Source: Bacteroidales bacterium
Lineage (GTDB): Bacteria; Bacteroidota; Bacteroidia; Bacteroidales; VadinHA17
Length of the DNA stretch: 6,586 nucleotides
Assembly: GCA_031285575.1 (NCBI GenBank)
Contig: JAITVX010000192.1
Location: 1 to 6,586 of the forward strand
Reading direction: 5' to 3'
This document shows positions 1 to 5,267 of the stretch, piece by piece; within the stretch, counting starts at the first letter, position 1; each line of letters begins with the position of its first letter. A model generated the notes under the pieces. It did not search any database. It was not told the DNA's origin and saw only the letters and a program-made list of their open reading frames with translations. Both the position numbers and the translations under genes were made by a program.

Positions 1-34
1 TACAAGGTTGTGTTTTTTGGCTGTTCTTTGCCAT
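1..34 (-). CDS. Possible start of a divergent gene, cut by the left edge
   Basis: On the minus strand an ATG at 34-32 opens a frame that runs off the window as MAKNSQKTQPC. The same frame has an upstream ATG at 64-62, giving MFFESFLSGF before it; a GAGGAG stretch directly abuts that ATG, which is too close for a normal ribosome site. A TATTTTTG box on the same strand at 113-106 would give a leader of roughly 35 to 70 bases. Only 11 to 21 codons are visible, too few to identify a product, so this could be chance. It is listed because promoter-like sequence and a start codon agree in direction. Confidence 0.25.
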   Translation of the reverse strand, partial: MAKNSQKTQPC

Positions 35-93
35 AAAGCCACTTAAAAAACTTTCGAAAAACATCTCCTCTGTGAACTACCCCCCGAAAAAAT

Positions 94-125
94 ATTGTTC
101 TTATGCAAAAATACTTTTATTTTTG
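94..125 (+). promoter_or_regulatory. Candidate Bacteroidota-type promoter for the beta-propeller gene
   Basis: The Bacteroidota primary sigma factor recognises TAnnTTTG at -7 and TTTG near -33. TATTTTTG at 118-125 matches the -7 box fully. ATTG at 94-97 is a three-of-four match to the -33 box, with a 20-base spacer, which fits the usual range. Transcription would begin near 132, leaving an untranslated leader of about 165 bases before the ATG at 300. I find no riboswitch or tRNA-like fold in that leader, only a weak 4-bp stem (gctg 160-163 with cagc 175-178). The -7 box lies in the right arm of an inverted repeat. Confidence 0.4.
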
Positions 126-128
126 CAT
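103..128. repeat. 11-bp perfect inverted repeat with TATTTTTG on both strands
   Basis: The arms 103-113 (atgcaaaaata) and 118-128 (tatttttgcat) are perfectly complementary around a 4-base centre (cttt). A weaker outer pairing of cccgaa (83-88) with ttcggg (128-133) could extend it across a bulge. Because each arm reads TATTTTTG on one strand, the repeat holds a -7-like box in both directions. It could be a divergent promoter or operator. It could instead be an AT-rich hairpin acting as a terminator, although only a TTTT run at 134-137 follows it on the plus strand. Confidence 0.55.
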
Positions 129-299
129 TCGGGTTTTAATACAGACGCAAGGTGGACATGCTGGGTTGGAAAACAGCAGGGTTAGCGACTAAATTCGTAC
201 CTGCATAAAGAAATCCAAACAAAATTCACTGATTGTTAAGTAAGAAAAATTGATTGCTGTTTTACCCGAAGAAGTATAATGAACAGAATATTTGTATTT

Positions 300-1892
300 A
301 TGAAAAAAACATTTCTTGCATCCGTAATGTTTCTTGGCGCCACACTGTCTTTTGCACAAACCACCCCTAACGGAATAATGGTTTTTAACAATGAAAAAAC
401 CATTGGCAGGATGACCGGAACGCAGAAAGAGATAAAGGCAACAGAATATACTTTCCCCGGCCGCATTTATGATGCGCACATTGATAATGTTTCAAACACA
501 GCTACTGTACAGCTACGCACACTGAACGATAATGGCAAAAGAATGGAAAACTTTGGCGATATAGTACACTACGATTTAAATGGCAGAACGGTAAAGTGGA
601 CAAAATACATATCGTATGTAACAAGCAAAATACGCTATTCCGGTAGTACGATTATTTTTTCTAAAGGAGGTAATAGCTATCGTCTGAATCCGGAAAACGG
701 ACAGGATGTATGGAGAGCAAAAAATGACATTTATTTTGTTGATTCATCGTCGGCCAGTATCGGTATCGGATATAAATTTGAATTAGGTAACAAAGTATAT
801 GGCCATACTCTTGAAGGAATTGATTTGAATAACGGAAAAAGAATATGGCAAAGAGAACTGAACAGAGAATATGGATGGAACGATGCGTTACCGGTAAACG
901 ATTCTACATGGATGATTCTTTCGGGTGGGCTGCACACGGTTAATGTTCATGACGGCTCGGGCTGGAGCTATAATGAAATAACCGGTGTGAAAGACTACAC
1001 TGGAAGTATTGCCGCAACTGCGGCAGGTTTTGCGTTAGGTGCAGCGTCAGTAGCATTGTTCGGTTCGGGTACATTCTTTTATTCAACCGGATACAGTCTG
1101 ATAAGCGATTTGGTTTCAAATGTATATTCCGACAGTACCGGATATTATCTCGCATCAAGAGATAAAGTATCGCGGATAAGGAAAAACGAAGGAACGGCAG
1201 CATGGTGGCGCGGACTGCCCGACGGTTATCCGAGCAAATCGTATCTTTTTGCAAAAGCCGATACACTGTTTATGGTCAATTTTGGTTTCGCTTTCAGGGG
1301 CGACAAACTAATTAGCTACGGAACCCCATTTTTTGCCGCATTCAGCAAGGAAACCGGAGCACAGTTGTTTTTCTCAACAATAAATATTGAAAAAAATCCG
1401 ATACTCGACTTCAGGATAAAGAACGATCATATACTACTTTTATTTAAAGACCGGCTTATGAAATATTCACTGCGCGACGGCTCGCAGATACTCGAAAAAC
1501 CGGTAAGTAGCGACCAAGCCGGGGAATTGATGGAGTTTGCCAAAACCGGTATTTACATCGACGCAGCAGGTTCACACCTGGCCAATCTGGTGCTTTCCGA
1601 TACTTCAAAACATTATATCGTTGCAAGTAGCGGCAGGATATTGATATTTGACACCGATTTAAATATTACCGGAGACGTTGATACCGGCCGGCTGTATGAT
1701 GAGCTCCTGAAGCTGAACAGTTACACGTTTGTTACCAGAGACAATCAGTCGTTCATCATCGACGCCAATAATAAAAAAGTTGCTGAGATAGATGTGGCTC
1801 CAAAAGCAGTTAATGTTGCAGGCAACAAACTGTACTTTTTTCGCGAAAACATTCTGTTTGAAATTGATATAGCCGGTTTAACCGGACAGTAA
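300..1892 (+). CDS. Secreted PQQ-like beta-propeller protein, function unknown
   Basis: The chosen start gives 530 residues beginning MKKTFLASVMFLG, with a hydrophobic core and a likely signal peptidase I site after LSFAQ (about residue 20). An in-frame ATG at 279 would add seven residues (MNRIFVF) and is the alternative start. The mature part shows repeated blade-like motifs of the PQQ/quinoprotein propeller type, with Asp/Asn-x-x-x-Gly followed by Trp or a hydrophobic residue: LNPENGQDVW (~129-138), IDLNNGKRIW (~174-183), IRKNEGTAAW (~293-302), FSKETGAQLF (~348-357), YSLRDGSQIL (~389-398) and FDTDLNITG (~450-458). A glycine/alanine-rich hydrophobic stretch at about 234-256 interrupts the pattern and is unusual in a soluble propeller. 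I see no lipobox and no C-terminal sorting domain. The protein is probably periplasmic or outer-membrane associated. PQQ binding itself is not shown, and no ligand or partner can be named. The gene seems to be transcribed alone and is more AT-rich than ilvC and leuA. Confidence 0.85.
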   Translation: MKKTFLASVMFLGATLSFAQTTPNGIMVFNNEKTIGRMTGTQKEIKATEYTFPGRIYDAHIDNVSNTATVQLRTLNDNGKRMENFGDIVHYDLNGRTVKWTKYISYVTSKIRYSGSTIIFSKGGNSYRLNPENGQDVWRAKNDIYFVDSSSASIGIGYKFELGNKVYGHTLEGIDLNNGKRIWQRELNREYGWNDALPVNDSTWMILSGGLHTVNVHDGSGWSYNEITGVKDYTGSIAATAAGFALGAASVALFGSGTFFYSTGYSLISDLVSNVYSDSTGYYLASRDKVSRIRKNEGTAAWWRGLPDGYPSKSYLFAKADTLFMVNFGFAFRGDKLISYGTPFFAAFSKETGAQLFFSTINIEKNPILDFRIKNDHILLLFKDRLMKYSLRDGSQILEKPVSSDQAGELMEFAKTGIYIDAAGSHLANLVLSDTSKHYIVASSGRILIFDTDLNITGDVDTGRLYDELLKLNSYTFVTRDNQSFIIDANNKKVAEIDVAPKAVNVAGNKLYFFRENILFEIDIAGLTGQ

Positions 1893-2090
1893 AAAAAATA
1901 GCCGGATATTCCCGAAAACAGGCTTTTCAATATAAAGCCGCTCTATAATATGGAGAACTGTATTAAAAAATGCAGATAATTGCATGCATTTTTATACAAA
2001 TAATTGCATCTTTGCACGATTTTAGCATTCAGGAATGAAGCATTATAATAATAATAAAATAAATTACTTAATAAATTAAAACTTACAGTT
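1893..2090 (+). promoter_or_regulatory. AT-rich leader and likely promoter region of ilvC-leuA
   Basis: This 198-base gap must hold the ilvC promoter. CATCTTTG at 2007-2014 matches the Bacteroidota -7 box (TAnnTTTG) at all but the first fixed base, but no TTTG lies at the right distance upstream; the nearest TTG (1980-1982) is 24 bases away. The 10-mer ataattgcat occurs at 1976-1985 and 2000-2009, flanking or overlapping the putative -7 box, and could be an operator. aaaaatgca (1966-1974) can pair with tgcattttt (1985-1993) around a 10-base loop. A 14-codon frame at 2035-2079 (MKHYNNNKINYLIN) ends 11 bases before ilvC; it has no run of branched-chain codons, so attenuation is not supported. 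No T-box or riboswitch was recognised. The last 50 bases are nearly all A and T with no Shine-Dalgarno. Confidence 0.35.
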
Positions 2091-3137
2091 ATGGCACAAA
2101 TTGATTTTGGAGGAGTACTTGAAACAGTAATCACACGCGACGAATTTCCACTTTCGAAAGCCCGCGAAGTTCTTAAAAACGAAACCATCGCAATAATAGG
2201 CTACGGTGTTCAGGGCCCCGCACAGGCGCTCAACATGCGCGACAACGGCATAAACGTAATAATAGGACAGGCGCCCGAATTTAAAGCCGACTGGGACAAA
2301 GCCGTTAACGACGGATTCATACCCGGCGAAACACTCTTCCCCATACAGGAAGCAGCCGCAAAAGGCACCATCATACAGTATCTCGTTTCCGACGCAGCAC
2401 AAAGAATACTGTGGTCTGAAATAAAACCGCACCTCACAGCAGGCAAAGCCCTCTACTTCTCGCACGGCTTCTCGATAACCTATAAAGAGCAGACCGGCGT
2501 AATACCTCCGGCCGACATCGACGTCATACTCTGCGCCCCCAAAGGATCGGGCACCAGCGTACGCCGCAACTTCATAGCCGGAGCCGGCATCAACTCGAGC
2601 TTCTCGGTATTTCAGGACGCAACCGGCCGTGCCGAAGAACGCACCCTGGCGCTCGGAATAGCAATAGGCTCGGGATACCTCTTCCCCACAACCTTCGAGC
2701 ACGAAGTGTACAGCGACCTTACCGGCGAACGCGGCGTGCTGATGGGAGCCCTCGCAGGCATAATGGACGCACAGTATAAAGTATTGCGCGACAACGGCCA
2801 CTCGCCATCGGAAGCATTCAACGAAACAGTTGAAGAACTGACCCAAAGCCTCATAAGGCTTGTTGACGAAAACGGCATGGACTGGATGTACTCGAACTGC
2901 AGCGCAACAGCACAGCGCGGAGCACTCGACTGGAGACCAAAATTCATGGAAGCAACGCTGCCCGTATTTGAAGACCTTTACCGCAAAGTTAAATCGGGCG
3001 AAGAATGTACACGTGTTATCGACTCGCTCAGCTCACCCGACTACAAGCAGAAACTCGACGCCGAACTGAAAGCACTCAGAGAAACCGAAATATGGCAGGC
3101 AGGCGTAGCCTCACGAAAACTGAGACCTGTTAAATAA
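2091..3137 (+). CDS. ilvC: Ketol-acid reductoisomerase (acetohydroxy-acid isomeroreductase)
   Basis: This cytoplasmic enzyme performs the second common step of branched-chain amino acid synthesis. With Mg2+ and NAD(P)H it converts 2-acetolactate and 2-aceto-2-hydroxybutyrate to the dihydroxy acids leading to valine/leucine and isoleucine. The 348-residue product starts with a Rossmann domain carrying GYGVQG (37-42). Expected active-site residues are present: His125 in YFSHGF, Lys151 in APKGSG, metal ligands Asp209 and Glu213 in SDLTGE, Glu245 and Glu249 in the helical knot domain, and Ser271 in CSATAQ. The length is near that of short class I enzymes. The cofactor loop (GQAPEFKADW, 59-68) is odd: aligned by eye to E. 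coli IlvC, R68 becomes Ala61, R76 becomes Lys65 and S78 becomes Asp67, which suggests NADH use. The ATG is set by the conserved N-terminus and lies in an AT-rich leader. leuA follows 13 bases downstream in the same transcript. Ile codons are mostly ATA. Confidence 0.96.
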   Translation: MAQIDFGGVLETVITRDEFPLSKAREVLKNETIAIIGYGVQGPAQALNMRDNGINVIIGQAPEFKADWDKAVNDGFIPGETLFPIQEAAAKGTIIQYLVSDAAQRILWSEIKPHLTAGKALYFSHGFSITYKEQTGVIPPADIDVILCAPKGSGTSVRRNFIAGAGINSSFSVFQDATGRAEERTLALGIAIGSGYLFPTTFEHEVYSDLTGERGVLMGALAGIMDAQYKVLRDNGHSPSEAFNETVEELTQSLIRLVDENGMDWMYSNCSATAQRGALDWRPKFMEATLPVFEDLYRKVKSGEECTRVIDSLSSPDYKQKLDAELKALRETEIWQAGVASRKLRPVK

Positions 3138-3150
3138 CTGAAATAATTCT

Positions 3151-4644
3151 ATGGACAATAAAGTCATTATTTTTGATACCACACTGAGAGATGGCGAACA
3201 GGTGCCAGGCTGTCAACTCAACACTATTGAAAAGATAGAAGTTGCGCAGGCCCTCGAAGCGCTGGGCGTAGATGTAATTGAGGCGGGGTTTCCCGTCTCA
3301 AGCCCCGGCGACTTCAACTCCGTTGTCGAAATATCGAAAGCCGTATCCAACCCCGTAATATGCGCCCTCACACGGGCCGTAAAAAACGACATTGAAGTAG
3401 CTGCCCGGTCGCTGCAGCATGCAAAGCGCAAACGCATACACACCGGCATAGGCACGTCGCCGCTGCACATACAGTATAAGATAAAAACAACGCCCGACGA
3501 AATAATAAAACGCGCCGCCGACGCAGTAAAATACGCCCGCAAGTTTGTTGACGACGTAGAGTTTTACGCCGAAGACGCCGGACGCAGCGAAAACGAATTT
3601 CTGGCAAGAGTAATCGAAGCCGTTATAACGGCCGGCGCCACCGTTGTAAACATACCCGACACTACAGGTTACTGCCTTCCCGAAGAATACGGAAGCAAGA
3701 TACGATACCTGAAAGAAAACGTTTCAAACATACACAAGGCCATTATTTCAACGCACTGCCACAACGACCTCGGCATGGCAACCGCCAACACAATAATGGG
3801 CGTAATGAACGGCGCCCGGCAGGTTGAAGTAGCCATAAACGGAATAGGCGAACGCGCCGGCAACACCTCGCTCGAAGAAGTGGCAATGATTATTAAAAGC
3901 CATCACGACCTCGGAGTGCACTCCGGCATCAACACAAAGCTTATTTACAGCACCAGCAGGCTCGTATCTACACTTATGAACATGCCGGTTCAGGCCAACA
4001 AGGCCATCGTTGGCCGCAACGCCTTTGCCCACTCGTCGGGCATACACCAGGACGGCGTGCTGAAAAAGCGCGAGAACTACGAAATAATCGACCCCGTTGA
4101 CGTGGGCATAAAAGAATCGACCATCATACTTACAGCCCGCAGCGGCAGGGCAGCGCTTAACCACCGCCTCGAACTGCTCGGCTTCAACCTCGGCAAAGAA
4201 GAACTCGACGACATATACCACCGTTTCCTCATACTTGCCGACCGCAAGAAAGAGATAAAAGACGAAGACATCAAGATACTTGCCGGCGACGTATTCCATG
4301 GCGAAAAATCGCTGAAGCTCGAAACCCTTCAGGTTACCTGCGGAAAGAAACTGATACCCGTTGCTACCGTAGGCCTGAAGATTAACGGCGAGCTCCACCA
4401 TGCCACCTCAACAGGCAACGGCCCGGTCGATGCAGCCTTTACCGCCGTGAAGCAACTGATATCGAAAACCGTTCACCTCGAAGAGTTCCTCATTCAGGCC
4501 ATAACAAAAGGCAGCGACGATGTGGGGAAAGTACACATACAGGTTGAATACAACAACGGTATTTACTATGGCTTCTCGGCCCACACCGATATAGTAACAG
4601 CATCGGTAGAAGCATTTATCGACGCCCTGGCAAAAATACAGTAA
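3151..4644 (+). CDS. leuA: 2-isopropylmalate synthase
   Basis: LeuA condenses acetyl-CoA with 2-ketoisovalerate to form 2-isopropylmalate, the committed step of leucine synthesis. The 497-residue product has the full three-part layout. The N-terminal HMGL-like TIM barrel begins [13 protein letters not shown] (8-20), with Arg13 and Asp14 as catalytic/metal residues. The metal-binding HCHND follows (His202, His204), then [11 protein letters not shown] (231-243, Asn238). A linker holds HSSGIHQDG (294-302). The C-terminal LeuA allosteric dimer domain runs from about 385 to 497 and includes GNGPVDA (422-428), so leucine feedback inhibition is likely. Length is normal and nothing is truncated. Citramalate and homocitrate synthases are the main alternatives, but the close overall pattern and the ilvC neighbour favour LeuA. 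Translation begins 13 bases after the ilvC stop without an evident Shine-Dalgarno. A strong hairpin follows the stop codon by three bases. Confidence 0.94.
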   Translation: MDNKVIIFDTTLRDGEQVPGCQLNTIEKIEVAQALEALGVDVIEAGFPVSSPGDFNSVVEISKAVSNPVICALTRAVKNDIEVAARSLQHAKRKRIHTGIGTSPLHIQYKIKTTPDEIIKRAADAVKYARKFVDDVEFYAEDAGRSENEFLARVIEAVITAGATVVNIPDTTGYCLPEEYGSKIRYLKENVSNIHKAIISTHCHNDLGMATANTIMGVMNGARQVEVAINGIGERAGNTSLEEVAMIIKSHHDLGVHSGINTKLIYSTSRLVSTLMNMPVQANKAIVGRNAFAHSSGIHQDGVLKKRENYEIIDPVDVGIKESTIILTARSGRAALNHRLELLGFNLGKEELDDIYHRFLILADRKKEIKDEDIKILAGDVFHGEKSLKLETLQVTCGKKLIPVATVGLKINGELHHATSTGNGPVDAAFTAVKQLISKTVHLEEFLIQAITKGSDDVGKVHIQVEYNNGIYYGFSAHTDIVTASVEAFIDALAKIQ

Positions 4645-4646
4645 AT

Positions 4647-4696
4647 AAATATGTTCGTCATTGCGACCACAGTGAAGCAATGACGAACATATTTTT
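4647..4696 (+). terminator. 18-bp hairpin terminator after leuA, made from a short palindromic element
   Basis: The arms 4647-4664 and 4677-4694 pair perfectly over 18 bases around a 12-base loop (gaccacagtgaa). The 3' arm ends in ATTTTT, so it fits a Rho-independent terminator, and the AT base of the stem may serve the reverse direction as well. The inner part (tcgtcattgcgacc at 4655-4668 and gcaatgacga at 4677-4686) matches the ends of the longer element at 5043-5130. The terminator therefore looks like a shortened copy of that repeat family. Confidence 0.75.
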
Positions 4697-4771
4697 AAAA
4701 TTCCTTATATACCTGCTTCTGTTGCAATAAACCCTGCACCCGCACAGCAGACCCGGAATAAAATTCCCCTC

Positions 4772-5013
4772 TGCGGAAACCCCGCAAACAGGAAAATGGC
4801 CAAAACTCACCCTGCGGAAACTCCGCAGGCAGGAAAATGGCCAAAAAAACCCTTGCGGAACTTCCGCAAACACAAAAACGGTCAAAAATCACTCTGCGGA
4901 AGTTCCGCAAACACAAAAACGGCCAAATTTCGCTCTGCGGAAACTCCGCAAGTAAAAAAATGAATAGAAACCCATTTGCGGAACTTCCGCAGACAGGAAT
5001 CTGCATTATGCCC
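4772..5013. repeat. Tandem array of six 41-bp units, each with a 15-bp palindrome
   Basis: The core TGCGGNNNNNCCGCA starts at 4772, 4813, 4854, 4895, 4936 and 4977: five steps of exactly 41 bases. A seventh, truncated core (tgcggaa) starts at 5014 after a 37-base step. Core centres are aaacc, aaact, aactt, aagtt, aaact and aactt, so units 2 and 5 have identical cores, as do units 3 and 6. The 26-base tails of units 1-4 are related to one another (pattern like aacaggaaaatggccaaaa), while those of units 5 and 6 have diverged. Units 3, 4 and 6 have seven-pair palindromes around one base; unit 2 can form an eight-pair stem (cctgcgga with tccgcagg). It is not a CRISPR, because the tails are related copies and the core is only 15 bases. 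Its role is unknown: a minisatellite, a set of protein-binding sites, and hairpins ending transcription are all possible. Confidence 0.9.
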
Positions 5014-5042
5014 TGCGGAAAACAGAACGTCAATACTCTTTG

Positions 5043-5130
5043 TCGTCATTGCGACCGCGAGGTACGAAGCGGGAAGCAATCCAGAACACAACATGGATTG
5101 CTTCAGCAACAAGTTGCTTCGCAATGACGA
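5043..5130. repeat. 88-bp REP/MITE-like cloverleaf element
   Basis: The ends tcgtcattgcga (5043-5054) and tcgcaatgacga (5119-5130) form a perfect 12-bp outer stem. Inside are three arms: ccgc/gcgg (5055-5058 with 5069-5072), ggaagcaatcca-type pairing of 11 bp (5073-5083 with 5094-5104, 10-base loop), and agcaac/gttgct (5105-5110 with 5113-5118). The result is a four-way, tRNA-like cloverleaf, but no anticodon loop or conserved tRNA bases are present. From memory, CGTCATTGCGA...GAAGCAATC elements of this sort are scattered in intergenic DNA of many bacteria as non-autonomous palindromic repeats. No transposase or RAYT gene is in the window. The element begins where the seventh array unit breaks off. 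Confidence 0.75.
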
Positions 5131-5267
5131 TGCTGAATACTGCGTTTGAAAACATACTGCATATTTTCCGAAGATGTTTATTATACCCTTGCGGAACATG
5201 GTGAGATGCCACCGGGAAGACCCGGTAACGCCGATACGGTAACGCCACAGCAACAACCGCTAACCGG
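5131..5267. other. Tail of the intergenic region downstream of nuoL
   Basis: This 137-base stretch receives the 3' end of the nuoL transcript (minus strand). accggg (5211-5216) pairs with cccggt (5221-5226) around aaga, a 6-bp hairpin, but no T-run follows on the minus strand, so it is a poor terminator. cggtaacgcc occurs twice, at 5223-5232 and 5237-5246. An isolated half core of the palindrome array (ttgcggaac, 5189-5197) lies nearby. No gene is supported. Confidence 0.5.

Larger units (their letters stand above)
4645..5267. other. 623-bp gap between convergent leuA and nuoL, filled with repeats
   Basis: No believable gene lies here. Open frames crossing it on both strands are translations of repeats, and the 41-base repeat period, not a multiple of three, rules out a conserved repeated peptide. 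In order it holds a hairpin (4647-4694), 77 bases of mostly plain sequence (4695-4771), a six-unit palindrome array (4772-5013), a truncated seventh unit (5014-5042), an 88-bp cloverleaf-like element (5043-5130) and a 137-base tail up to the nuoL stop. Within the plain part, tgcacccgca at 4735-4744 could be a degenerate array core 37 bases before the first full unit. Confidence 0.8.

Noticed and set aside
3..182. Open plus-strand frame from the left edge as the 3' end of an upstream gene
   Set aside because: It has no motif, passes through the AT-rich inverted repeat and promoter-like boxes, and its stop is not followed by a terminator. Chance is more likely, though it cannot be excluded.
1873..1900. 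Terminator at the end of the beta-propeller gene (ccggtt/aaccgg)
   Set aside because: The stem has a one-base loop, lies inside the coding sequence and is followed by A rather than T on the plus strand.
2076..2846. 256-codon minus-strand frame opposite ilvC
   Set aside because: It is a shadow of the confidently identified ilvC, with a composition rich in Cys, Tyr and Gly typical of antisense reading.
3748..4401. 217-codon minus-strand frame opposite leuA
   Set aside because: Shadow of leuA, without a recognisable domain or independent start signals.
4772..5013. CRISPR array
   Set aside because: Cores are 15 bases and variable in the centre, and the 26-base tails of units 1-4 are related copies rather than unique spacers. 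No cas genes or leader are visible.
4837..5127. Plus-strand 96-codon frame (MAKKTLAELPQT...) as a gene
   Set aside because: It is a translation of the 41-bp array followed by the cloverleaf element; the repeat period shifts frame at each unit, so no repeated peptide is kept.
5043..5130. tRNA gene, because of the cloverleaf fold
   Set aside because: Arm lengths and loops do not fit a tRNA: the outer stem is 12 bp, one loop is two bases, and no T-loop GTTCNAN or CCA-adjacent pattern is present.
4695..5256. Minus-strand frames of 112 and 124 codons as genes
   Set aside because: Both run through the same repeats, have low-complexity repeated translations in shifting frames and no recognisable motif.
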